Positions 42,609-51,365 of a DNA stretch of 64,000 bases are shown in pieces. The stretch is from Euryarchaeota archaeon UBA552 (GTDB taxonomy: Archaea; Thermoplasmatota; Poseidoniia; Poseidoniales; Thalassarchaeaceae). How positions within the stretch are numbered: the first letter of the stretch is position 1; each line of letters starts with the position of its first letter. The DNA lies in assembly GCA_002499585.1 (NCBI GenBank), contig DAMH01000027.1:216956-280955 (forward strand), in the 5' to 3' direction. The position numbers and the translations under genes are program-made. Under the pieces are notes generated by a model. That model worked only from the letters and a program-made list of their open reading frames with translations. It had not been told where the DNA came from and ran no database searches.

Positions 42609-43535
42609 TTGGTAGAGAAGGAGGGTAAAGACACATCTCACCTCTATGATGGCAAGAGTGTGCGTTCATCCGCTCCCAGCAGGAAGAAGGCTGCTGGGAG
42701 AGTTACGCAATCCATTTCCATACCAAAAGACGCTATTCCGGAAACCAATGTTCCAACTTGGGTAGAGTCATTTTTCGGAGGCCCCCTCGTGCCCTCTGTC
42801 AGATTTCTGAGCCCGAACAAAACAGTCGTAAGGTTGCAAACTGCATCGATCACAGTATTGTTGTTGTTAGGTCTCGTGACATTTGTTATAACTCCAGCCT
42901 CGGGAACTGCCTGGTTTTGGCTTGCAAACCTCCTCGGAGTTCCATTTTTCAGTGGCCTGATACATTACCTTCTGTTAATCGGCGGGCTGGTTACAGGAGC
43001 ATATGGGATACTTCAAAGAGACCAGCGCATGATCCTTATTTCCCAAGTGGCCATTATCCTGGTAACCATCAGGTTTGCAGGTAGCAAGGTCGAATTTGCA
43101 ATGGATTCTTTGGACATAAGCAGTGAATTTATTCAGAAGTTGATGCTAATATTCTATGCGACATTCTTGGTGATGTACATCGAATTATCATCTGGAGTCA
43201 TTCGTTTTTCAATGCTAGATACATCCATTCGAACACGTGAAGTGTACGTCATGGGACAGGAAAATATCGTTCAAAGATACAACAGATCGCTTGCCACGAC
43301 CCCCATTATCGCTGCATTCGTCGCATTGGTAACCCTATTGATAAACGTCATAATTCCGGCTTTGATCGGTATTTTTGACGAAGTTTCGTCCAACAGGCTC
43401 AGTGAAAGTGTCGAGTTGACTAGCGTTTATGGGGTTGCTCTGGGTACTGCCATGGTATTCGGAATCATTGCTATTTCGTTCACAATCAACCTACCTGCCA
43501 GGATACAAAAATTTCAGGAAAGGCGCGCGAACTGA
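42609..43535 (+). CDS. Polytopic membrane protein of the MoxR/DUF58 cluster
   Basis: A 308-residue protein with a charged N-terminal 60 residues and six or seven hydrophobic helices between about 75 and 300. No recognised domain. It starts at TTG 42609, 9 bases after DUF58, so it is co-expressed. Its place in the cluster is where other genomes often have BatA/BatD-like or transglutaminase membrane proteins, but it has no such motif. Confidence 0.65.
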   Translation: MVEKEGKDTSHLYDGKSVRSSAPSRKKAAGRVTQSISIPKDAIPETNVPTWVESFFGGPLVPSVRFLSPNKTVVRLQTASITVLLLLGLVTFVITPASGTAWFWLANLLGVPFFSGLIHYLLLIGGLVTGAYGILQRDQRMILISQVAIILVTIRFAGSKVEFAMDSLDISSEFIQKLMLIFYATFLVMYIELSSGVIRFSMLDTSIRTREVYVMGQENIVQRYNRSLATTPIIAAFVALVTLLINVIIPALIGIFDEVSSNRLSESVELTSVYGVALGTAMVFGIIAISFTINLPARIQKFQERRAN

Positions 43536-43605
43536 TCCTCGTTCACGCTTCTGTGCTAGTTGGCTGGAAACCATTGACCTCGTACGCGATGAGTGTTACA
43601 GGCCT

Positions 43606-44709
43606 CTAAAGACCACGAGAATTCAATTCTGCCATGGAAAGTAAGTCGGCGATAACAAGTATTGCGGAGGCTTCGACCACAGGGACAGCGCGAGGGCCGA
43701 TTACGGGGTCGTGTCGTCCTTTTATTTGGAGTTCCCGTTTCTGCCCACTTGGTAGGTGGAGTGTTGATTGGGATTTGGCAATGCTACTTGGTGGTTTGAA
43801 ATGAACTATGATTCTTAACGGCGCTCCAGTAGACCTCCCTCCGAGCGCACCATCCGGTTCTTGTTCTGTTCTTGATTCTGGCATAATTCTGCCTTCATCA
43901 ATAGACCAAACGTCGTTGTGAACCGATCCCTTCATTCTTGACGATTTGAAGCCCTTGCTGAACTCAATTGCTCTAGCGCCCGGTATTGCCATCATTGCAC
44001 GCGCCAGTGCGGGTTCCAAGCCATTAAACCAAGGTTCTCCAGTCCCGATAGGTAGATCTCGTATGACGCACTCAACAGAGGAGCCGATAGAATCTAGTTC
44101 CCTTCGCTTGACATTTATGAGGTCTCTGAATTGCAACGCGGCATCAGGATCATGACAATTTAAAGCAACCATATCCGTCGATTCCTCACGGTCATGTGAA
44201 TTGATGTTAAGTATCGATTTTGCACTTAAATCCCCAACTGAATGCAGACCTGCCTCGACCGATATACCTTGCTTCGAAATTAATTGCCGGACCTGACTGG
44301 CCGCCGCGACCAAGCCGAGGGTTAATCGTGCAGACTGGGAGCCTCCTCCACGAAGGTCGGTAGATCCCTTTGACCGCTCGATCTCCACCATATCAGCATG
44401 CCCAGGCCTCGGATGATCCGGCAGGAAGTCATATTCTTTTGACCTCGCATCATTATTTCTTGCCACAAACAGGATTGGCCAACCGGTAGCAAGCCCATTG
44501 TATACTCCGGAAAGTAACTCGCATTCATCCAATTCAATCCGACCTGTCATGCCCTTTTTTCCAGGCCTCCTTTTTTCTATCTCTTGAATCATAAGTTCAT
44601 AATCGATTGGCGTGCCTGCCGGAACTCCCTCAAGTAGAGCGCCCACGCATGAGCCGTGGCTCTCGCCGAAGAGAGTAACGCGGATTCTGTCTCCCAGTGA
44701 CATTCCCAT
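43606..44709 (-). CDS. aroC: Chorismate synthase
   Basis: Final step of the shikimate pathway: EPSP to chorismate, using reduced FMN. GESHGSCVGALLEGVPAG at the N terminus, HPRPGHADMVE, the GGGSQSARLT motif (the family often has GGRxSAR) and the C-terminal GRHDPVIGPRAVPV are diagnostic. Normal length (367). It is the last gene of a four-gene minus-strand operon and depends on flavin made by the rib cluster upstream in the window. Confidence 0.96.
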   Translation of the reverse strand: MGMSLGDRIRVTLFGESHGSCVGALLEGVPAGTPIDYELMIQEIEKRRPGKKGMTGRIELDECELLSGVYNGLATGWPILFVARNNDARSKEYDFLPDHPRPGHADMVEIERSKGSTDLRGGGSQSARLTLGLVAAASQVRQLISKQGISVEAGLHSVGDLSAKSILNINSHDREESTDMVALNCHDPDAALQFRDLINVKRRELDSIGSSVECVIRDLPIGTGEPWFNGLEPALARAMMAIPGARAIEFSKGFKSSRMKGSVHNDVWSIDEGRIMPESRTEQEPDGALGGRSTGAPLRIIVHFKPPSSIAKSQSTLHLPSGQKRELQIKGRHDPVIGPRAVPVVEASAILVIADLLSMAELNSRGL

Positions 44710-44711
44710 CG

Positions 44712-45554
44712 TTATTCCTCCTCAGGTGGGTGCTGAAGGACCTTTGTGGTGATTCTTTTCGATGATTCTGAGATTATTTGATCCAGAATTTCTGATTGCG
44801 CCTCGTTGTGAAGTATAGCGATACACGGACCAGATCCCGTCAATGTTGCCGTTAGGCCATTTGAATGCAAAGAAGTCAGAATGTGAGTTGCCTCAGAGTC
44901 CATCGTTGATTTAGCGACTGCGAGTCCATTTATTCTCATGGCCTTATCAATATCCCCTGAGACTAAAGCATTTTTCGCAGCTAGAAAATCCGACTTGTTA
45001 ACCGCGAATTCTGACACATTGGGTAAATTCGATCTATGGCCTCTCAGAATGATGGTACATAATTTTGATTCCATCTGGAAGTGCGCGACTGGGTGAGATG
45101 GTTGATCTGATTTGGCGTCTATGATTGCGGTGTTGTATCCTAAGGCCGCCCAATTATCATCAAATGATCCTGTCATAGAACATCCGCTCATTATCTGCAT
45201 TTTTGCCGCAATATCAACCACTTCATAGTCAGTAAATTGGAGGGCAAGTTTTTCTGAAACTGCTCGAAGTGCACTTACACATGCTGCAGAAGATGACTTA
45301 AGACCCATTGATCTTGGTATATCACTTTTCAGCGACACTCCTAATTTGTGATGGATTTTAGCCCCAGTTGTCTCTTCAATTGCACGAGGTAATTGCTTTA
45401 ACAGGCCATTTGGATCCTCGTACTCCCCAGGCCAACTTGAGGATACCTCTGCGTTACAAGTCAAATCCAAGGGCAGGGAGCAGCCCCATCCGCACCCGGC
45501 AGCATGGAGGATACTGACGCCCCCATATCCGATGTTCCCAACCTCTGAGATCAT
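44712..45554 (-). CDS. aroK: Archaeal shikimate kinase (GHMP type)
   Basis: Phosphorylates shikimate. It is the archaeal, GHMP-kinase-fold enzyme, unrelated to bacterial AroK: ATP loop MGLKSSSAACVSALRA, substrate block SGCSMTGSFDDNW and the C-terminal LTGSGPCIAIL. Lies 2 bases before aroC and overlaps the dehydroquinate synthase gene by 4, which fits its pathway position. Confidence 0.93.
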   Translation of the reverse strand: MISEVGNIGYGGVSILHAAGCGWGCSLPLDLTCNAEVSSSWPGEYEDPNGLLKQLPRAIEETTGAKIHHKLGVSLKSDIPRSMGLKSSSAACVSALRAVSEKLALQFTDYEVVDIAAKMQIMSGCSMTGSFDDNWAALGYNTAIIDAKSDQPSHPVAHFQMESKLCTIILRGHRSNLPNVSEFAVNKSDFLAAKNALVSGDIDKAMRINGLAVAKSTMDSEATHILTSLHSNGLTATLTGSGPCIAILHNEAQSEILDQIISESSKRITTKVLQHPPEEE

Positions 45555-46507
45555 CTTTCAATCATCGTCCCTTGTAACCCTCGGCCTATATGCCTCATTT
45601 GACCATCCAGCCTAGTGAGTACTTTGTCTCCAACTTTCACTTCGGTTGTGGATATCGTCCCTTTTTCGCCTATCATTCGGATTGTTTCTGCTTGTTGCAA
45701 GATTATTTGTCCGTTAATTTCACCGCATCGATAGTTTATCATTACGAATGGGCGACGTTCAATCTTAAGACGTCCTATAACCGAGCCTCTTACATCCCCA
45801 TTGGAATTGACCACAGCAATTCTTTCTCCGGATTTAAGTTCTGAGAGATACTTCGTCCGTCCGTCGGCCATAAGGCAATAGGAATGGATTGAACCAGCAT
45901 TCACCCGGAATGGTCGAACTGGCACATATTGTGAGGGTACAGTCTCTCCGTGGATAAACATAAGAGCATTTGCGAGGGATCCAATGAGCATCCCCTCACG
46001 GTTTTCCATGCGTTCGATTAGGTCTATGCAAACCCTTTCACCAACACCGACTTGCCTAACCTCTGTGACTTCCGAGTATGAGAGCGGGGGTCTTTCGTAT
46101 TCTTCCTCAACTTCTGATTTCACTTTGTTCTCGATTTCTGCGTGGACGGCCTTGATCATGGCTATGTTTGGAGGCACCATTATTGCATCAACTCCGTGTT
46201 CAAGAGCATGAAATACCCCATTCAGATCCTTCTCTGATGAGACAGCCGCGGCTATTTTTGTTCCCGTCCCAAATGAATACGATATTATGTTCTCTAGAGG
46301 AATCATAGTCCAGTCCATACACTCTACCAGGATCCATTCCACGGTACCTATATGCGAAATCGCTTCATTCTGACCTTCGGGTCCTTCTATCAGTACATGG
46401 GCAACTTCTCCTGTGGGACCTCTCCATTCCCTAAGAATCCCATATTTCTTCTTCGTTTCATCTCCTCTGAGTAAGCCGGAATTCCTAACATCTACCCATA
46501 ATTCCAC
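45551..46507 (-). CDS. 3-dehydroquinate synthase II (archaeal AroB')
   Basis: Converts the ADTH-derived amino sugar acid to 3-dehydroquinate with NAD+, the alternative archaeal route. Recognisable blocks: VEWILVECMDWTMIPLENI, GVDAIMVPP, GVGERVCIDLIE, GSLANALMFIHGE, VPVRPFRVNAGSIHSY. Length 318 is slightly short but complete. It works directly on the product of the preceding gene. Confidence 0.95.
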   Translation of the reverse strand: MELWVDVRNSGLLRGDETKKKYGILREWRGPTGEVAHVLIEGPEGQNEAISHIGTVEWILVECMDWTMIPLENIISYSFGTGTKIAAAVSSEKDLNGVFHALEHGVDAIMVPPNIAMIKAVHAEIENKVKSEVEEEYERPPLSYSEVTEVRQVGVGERVCIDLIERMENREGMLIGSLANALMFIHGETVPSQYVPVRPFRVNAGSIHSYCLMADGRTKYLSELKSGERIAVVNSNGDVRGSVIGRLKIERRPFVMINYRCGEINGQIILQQAETIRMIGEKGTISTTEVKVGDKVLTRLDGQMRHIGRGLQGTMIER

Positions 46508-46513
46508 GGGTAT

Positions 46514-47308
46514 TCACCTCATCATTTCCATTGCCTGAGAGGCATTTTTACCTTCATGAACAACTGCCCTCAAAGCCCTAATGCGGTCAGACCTGTTGGG
46601 TTTGGAGAAAATTTGCCTTCCCATACAAACTCCTGCCCCACCCGCTTCAATTGATTTTTCAACGATCTCTAGGATCTCCTGGAAGGGCTTGTCGTTTGAG
46701 CCTCCAGCGATAAGGACCGGTATTGGGACCGCTGAGCATACTTGATTGAACGACTCCTGACTGCCTGTCCAAGGAACTTTAGCCACATGACATCCAATCT
46801 CCCATGCAAGTCTGGCTGCGTGAGCTGTCCCATTCGTCATGTCATTATCAATTGGAATCAGATTGGGCCCCCGTGGGTAGACCATGCCCAGAACGGGAAG
46901 GTTATGATCCAGCGCGGCGGATGTTAGATTGCCGCCAGAGTTGATCATCCTCGATTCTGATGGGTCTCCAAGATTTATTTGGAAGGACAGTGCTGCAGCA
47001 CCTCTTTTTTTGGCCTCTTCGGCGTTCGCAATTGCAATCTTGTTGTCAGAATCCAATCCAGCATGTATGGTAGAAGCAGATGTGTGCATTACAAACTTTG
47101 GCCATGGCGCGCGTGAAGTTTGGTAGGATAAGAAACCCTTGTGAAGTACTATTGCGTCTGCTCCTGCATCAATGCATTCATCAACTACAGAATTGTAATC
47201 TTCTAGACCCTTTACTGGGTATGATGTCAGCCCGTGATCCATAGGGACCCATACCCCTCGCCCTTCTGGCAGGAGCAATGAGAGGGCATCCGCGGTTGTA
47301 GTTGCCAT
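46514..47308 (-). CDS. 2-amino-3,7-dideoxy-D-threo-hept-6-ulosonate synthase (AroA')
   Basis: First enzyme of the archaeal aromatic pathway; an aldolase-like TIM barrel using a Schiff-base Lys. Motifs: GRGVWVPMDHGLT, DAIVLHKGF, VLGMVYPRGPN, HVAKVPWTGSQESF with the probable Schiff-base Lys, and AGGAGVCMGRQIF. Related DhnA-type fructose-bisphosphate aldolases look alike; the operon with dehydroquinate synthase II decides in favour of AroA'. It is the first gene of the aroA'-aroB'-aroK-aroC operon. Confidence 0.93.
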   Translation of the reverse strand: MATTTADALSLLLPEGRGVWVPMDHGLTSYPVKGLEDYNSVVDECIDAGADAIVLHKGFLSYQTSRAPWPKFVMHTSASTIHAGLDSDNKIAIANAEEAKKRGAAALSFQINLGDPSESRMINSGGNLTSAALDHNLPVLGMVYPRGPNLIPIDNDMTNGTAHAARLAWEIGCHVAKVPWTGSQESFNQVCSAVPIPVLIAGGSNDKPFQEILEIVEKSIEAGGAGVCMGRQIFSKPNRSDRIRALRAVVHEGKNASQAMEMMR

Positions 47309-47346
47309 AGTATGGCCTAGAGGCCCCCATGTTTGAATTAATGCTC

Positions 47347-48129
47347 TTAATCGTGGAAATCCACAACTACGGGGGCGTGATCAGAAATCACCAGCCCGCC
47401 CTCCCTGATTATCTCTGCAGTTTCAAACATCGAAGATGCAGCACGATTGGCCAAAATGTAATCTATTCTCCAGCCCCTGTTTAATTCCCTGGCTCTTCCC
47501 CGATTGGACCACCAAGAGTATGGCCCCTTGGTATCTCCGTAATGCTCTCTGACGAGATCTCGCCACCCCAAATCAAGAAGTCTGTCGAACCAATTTCTCT
47601 CGTGATCCAAGAAACCGGATGTCTTTCGATTGCCGCGAGGGTCCCAAATATCATTTTCAGTATGTGCCACATTCAAATCCCCGCAAAGCAGAGCAGGTCC
47701 CGAATAATTGAGGTACTTTATACTCCAAGACAACATATCCTCCAACCACTGATCCTTGTATTTCTGTCGTTCAACTCTTGATGAACCATTTGGCAAATAC
47801 ATGTTTATACATAGAAAATTCGAGTGCTTAGTGACCAACACTCTGCCTTCTGGATCCCTTTCCGAATCAAGTTCTGTATCTATTCCCCTCTCAATCTCCT
47901 CAGCATTAATCTTCGAGCACGTCATCACCCCAGAATAACCCTTTTTCTTAGCAGGATGCCAAATAACGTCATGTCCCTCGGGCTCGCTCCAATCCGCGGG
48001 CATCTGCTCAGGAAGTGCACGAGTCTCTTGGAACAACAAGACATCAGCGTTTATGCGATCAAGAAATGATGTTAGTCCCTTCTTATGGGCAGCTCGGAGT
48101 CCATTCAAGTTCCAAGTTACAACCCTCAC
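47347..48129 (-). CDS. xthA: Exodeoxyribonuclease III / AP endonuclease
   Basis: Cuts DNA at abasic sites during base excision repair. Starts with WNLNGLRAAHKKG (metal-binding Asn), then LLFQETR, GDLNVAHTENDIWD, the conserved RIDYILA and the terminal SDHAPVV with the catalytic His. Normal length (260). It follows the ABC permease gene by 9 bases on the same strand. With nth and polX it completes a repair set in this window. Confidence 0.95.
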   Translation of the reverse strand: MRVVTWNLNGLRAAHKKGLTSFLDRINADVLLFQETRALPEQMPADWSEPEGHDVIWHPAKKKGYSGVMTCSKINAEEIERGIDTELDSERDPEGRVLVTKHSNFLCINMYLPNGSSRVERQKYKDQWLEDMLSWSIKYLNYSGPALLCGDLNVAHTENDIWDPRGNRKTSGFLDHERNWFDRLLDLGWRDLVREHYGDTKGPYSWWSNRGRARELNRGWRIDYILANRAASSMFETAEIIREGGLVISDHAPVVVDFHD

Positions 48130-48138
48130 AGACTCACC

Positions 48139-50631
48139 TCAGTGTGACAGGTCTTTGACCTTAGCCACGAGGTCCATCCTAGTTATTCTGAATATGCCGA
48201 TGGGAACCATGGCTACCGAGATTGCAAGGACGATTCCTATCAGTTGATAGGCGACCTCTGGAACCAGTGTTACTGGGAAATAGAATTGCCATGTGGAAAA
48301 AGACGCAGCCAGCCCAACCGCCCCAGCGAAAGCAAAACAAACACCGATGAACCCCCCAATTAGCCCGATGATTAGGCTCTCTGCCAATAGCATCCCTCCC
48401 AAACTGAATCTTGAGGCTCCAAGGACTCTGAGTGTTGCGAGTTCAAAGTCTCTCTCTGCAATGTTCATGACCATTGTATTGAACATAACCGCAAGTGTGA
48501 AGAGGACTCCTAAGCCCATAACTGCGTTCAAAAACTGGGTTTGTTGGTTCAATAGGTCTTCAACTCCATCCACCAGATCCTCTCGATCCAATATGCCAGC
48601 AGACATTTCCGCCAGTCTTTCATTTTCTGAAACCCCATCGGGCAATTGCAGGTACAAAGAAGTGGCATTCAATCCTGATATCTCGGAGAGATCTGGATGC
48701 GTGAAATACATTGTTCTAGAGAATTCCCCCCCTGTAGTGCCGCTGATCAATACTTCGATTTCTGTCGCGCCGATCTTAACATAATAGGGTTCACCGAGAT
48801 CCCATCCTAACATCCTGAGTGATCCCTCATCCATCATTACTTCGATAGGTTGTTGTTTTGGAGAAGGCGGTTCCCCATCCGTGATCTCCACTGATCTCAT
48901 TGACGAGCCTTGAGTGTAATTTGCGAGTGCTATTGCAGAAAAAGCACGTTCGGAGCCAGAGTCGTCCAAGAGAGCCCCAGAAGATATCTCAATTATTGAT
49001 TCGTATTCTGCGCCTACCTGATCTGCCCATTGAATGATATCATTCTCGCCACCTGGAACGATGAATGCCTGCTTATCCCATGTCTGATCATCACTCAGAC
49101 CTCCCAAGACGCTGTCCTTGAGTGCGACCGTCATCATTTGTATCGAACCAGCGAGCATGAGAGATATTCCTACTGCAATCAGTGTCATCCCCAGACGAGT
49201 CGGCTTTCTCAAGCTGGATCTTATTGATAGACCCAGCCTTGCTGGCATCCAACCGGTTATTGATTGTAGAAATCTAGAGCCCACCCGGATGTCGGTACGG
49301 CCGCTGAGTATTTCCAGAGGGTCTATTCTAGTCGCTCTCCATGCTGGAACGACGCCTGATACAATTACAATACCCATGGTTACTCCGAGAATTGAAGAGT
49401 AGGTTTCGAAGGAAACATCCCTATCGATTATGGGCAGGCCCACTATACTTTCGTAAAAATCTAACATAGCATCTACTCCATAAGGACTAGCCAATGCCCC
49501 AATCAGACATGAGGGGGCACCTATAACCACAGGCGCGATAAGATACCCCTGCATTATCGAAGTTCTGGGCACGCCCAACGTCCGGAGTATCGCAATTTCT
49601 CGAGATTGGCTCTGAACCAACCTCTGGAGGCTCAACGCGATGGTTATTGCAGCAATTGATTGGATCAAAATTGTGAAAGGAGTGGCAAACCTTTGAGACG
49701 ATTCCAAATCTTGTCTCATCAACTCAACCTGTTCATTCTGACCTCTGTCTCTAATCCTTCCATCGACTCCGGCTTCAAGCATGGATGATTCAATTAATTC
49801 TTTCATCTCATCCATGACTTCTCCCTCGTACCTATCTGTGGTGGGTAGATCATATTCTGGGATGCCATCTATGTCAATCATAATCGTGTTAGAGGACCCG
49901 ACTATGTTTCCTGTAAGGCGAGCCATGCCCAGATCTGAGACATATCCAACAGCGTAGTCTCCATCCTCAGGCGGGAATATCGAACCCTCTGGTGCTAGGA
50001 AAACGTGTAATGGGTGATATGCCTTGCCAACGACCAAGAATTCATGACTGCCATTCCCGACTCCGACCCTCACAAGGTCCCCCAATTCTAGGGATAAGGC
50101 CTCAGTGACATGGGCATCAATGACTATTTCATTCTCAGTGACCGCAGGAGCTCCTTCTGTATACCCGCTGGGAAACCAATTTCTATCGATGTCAGCTTCC
50201 GGGTGAATTCCGTGAATCAATGAGGTTACGATTCTCTCGTTATTCTGGTCTTTATGAAAGAGGACTCCCTGCTGGATAATTCTGCCTTCACATCCGTCCA
50301 CGGCCGGTAGATTATTGTTCCAATTGCTTTCCAAGCTTGAACAAAAAATAGACAATTGATCAGGAGTCCAGACTTGGGTCTTGTTGTCTATCCATATGTC
50401 TGCGAGGTTGCTACCGGAGTCCGTATCCTCGTACAAAGATTCGTACATTGGACCAAGATTTGATGAGTACCCACTAAATGTTATACCCGAAAAAACTCCC
50501 ACAAAAATCATTCCAAAAACAGCAATTAACCTTAATTTAGAGCCCCAAAGGCTCCTCATAAGTCGCCTATTCAACAGATTATTCCCCGAGGTGGCTCTGC
50601 GAAAAATCCGAGTAGAGTATTTCCGAACCAT
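48139..50631 (-). CDS. MacB/FtsX-type ABC transporter permease
   Basis: An 830-residue permease with two MacB_PCD/FtsX halves. A first helix near 35-55 is followed by a large outside domain, a three-helix block (SIAAITIALSLQRL, IVVSGVVPAWRATRIDPLEIL), a second N-terminal helix (GMTLIAVGISLMLAGSI), a second outside domain, and a final three-helix block. Proteins of this shape export lipoproteins, peptides or macrolides, or transmit mechanical signals. It pairs with the ATPase upstream (18-base gap). No partner membrane-fusion protein is seen. Confidence 0.9.
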   Translation of the reverse strand: MVRKYSTRIFRRATSGNNLLNRRLMRSLWGSKLRLIAVFGMIFVGVFSGITFSGYSSNLGPMYESLYEDTDSGSNLADIWIDNKTQVWTPDQLSIFCSSLESNWNNNLPAVDGCEGRIIQQGVLFHKDQNNERIVTSLIHGIHPEADIDRNWFPSGYTEGAPAVTENEIVIDAHVTEALSLELGDLVRVGVGNGSHEFLVVGKAYHPLHVFLAPEGSIFPPEDGDYAVGYVSDLGMARLTGNIVGSSNTIMIDIDGIPEYDLPTTDRYEGEVMDEMKELIESSMLEAGVDGRIRDRGQNEQVELMRQDLESSQRFATPFTILIQSIAAITIALSLQRLVQSQSREIAILRTLGVPRTSIMQGYLIAPVVIGAPSCLIGALASPYGVDAMLDFYESIVGLPIIDRDVSFETYSSILGVTMGIVIVSGVVPAWRATRIDPLEILSGRTDIRVGSRFLQSITGWMPARLGLSIRSSLRKPTRLGMTLIAVGISLMLAGSIQMMTVALKDSVLGGLSDDQTWDKQAFIVPGGENDIIQWADQVGAEYESIIEISSGALLDDSGSERAFSAIALANYTQGSSMRSVEITDGEPPSPKQQPIEVMMDEGSLRMLGWDLGEPYYVKIGATEIEVLISGTTGGEFSRTMYFTHPDLSEISGLNATSLYLQLPDGVSENERLAEMSAGILDREDLVDGVEDLLNQQTQFLNAVMGLGVLFTLAVMFNTMVMNIAERDFELATLRVLGASRFSLGGMLLAESLIIGLIGGFIGVCFAFAGAVGLAASFSTWQFYFPVTLVPEVAYQLIGIVLAISVAMVPIGIFRITRMDLVAKVKDLSH

Positions 50632-50649
50632 AGTCTCGCCCTGCTATTA

Positions 50650-51333
50650 TTAACCAGAGGTTTTTACGATCTCGTTGGATATAATTCTACCACTGTCAAT
50701 CCTGATGATGCGAGTGGCATATTTCACCAATGATTCATCATGAGTTACAAAGACTGCAGTGATATTCTCTTGATCACAAGCCTGAACGAGTATTTCCATC
50801 ACCTTGCTGGAGGTCAGAGTGTCTAGATTACCGGTTAACTCGTCTCCTAGCAATAATGCAGGTCTCTTGGCCAAGCTGCGAGCGATTGCAACTCGTTGTT
50901 GTTGGCCCCCACTTATCTCTCCTGGGAACCTGTTCCTTTCTTCATAGAGGCCAACAAGGGCGAGTAGTTCTTGAGCTCGTTGTGGATCTTTTTTTCCTGA
51001 AAGTTCTTGAATCAATACTATGTTCTCGAGAATTGTCAGATCTTGTAGAAGATTGAAGAATTGGAAAACGTACCCTATATTCTCCCTCCTGAATGAGGTC
51101 ATTTTTTCCGAATCGCTTCTTGGCACTTGTTTTCCTTTGAATCTGTAGTTTCCTTTAGTCGGGCTATCAAGCGCTGACAGGCAATTTAGAAGGGTAGTCT
51201 TACCTGAACCAGATGGGCCGAGCAAAATTACCCTCTCTCCCTGCTCTATCTGGAGATTCACACCATCAAGGGCCTTAACAACGCCTGCTGGTGTCTCATA
51301 GTGCCTTTCCAATGAAGAGATATCTATGATCAT
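50650..51333 (-). CDS. ABC ATPase of the LolD/MacB type
   Basis: ATP-binding subunit for the adjacent permease. Walker A GPSGSGKTT (39-47), Q-loop VFQFFNLL, signature SGGQQQRVAIARSLA, Walker B ALLLGDELTGNLDT and the H-loop VTHDE are intact. The family-typical LTILENI block is present. It is flanked by the permease and by the EF-hand protein gene, 32 bases apart. Confidence 0.95.
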   Translation of the reverse strand: MIIDISSLERHYETPAGVVKALDGVNLQIEQGERVILLGPSGSGKTTLLNCLSALDSPTKGNYRFKGKQVPRSDSEKMTSFRRENIGYVFQFFNLLQDLTILENIVLIQELSGKKDPQRAQELLALVGLYEERNRFPGEISGGQQQRVAIARSLAKRPALLLGDELTGNLDTLTSSKVMEILVQACDQENITAVFVTHDESLVKYATRIIRIDSGRIISNEIVKTSG

Positions 51334-51365
51334 GTATGGAATTCATCCGCTGACAGTTTTTGAAA

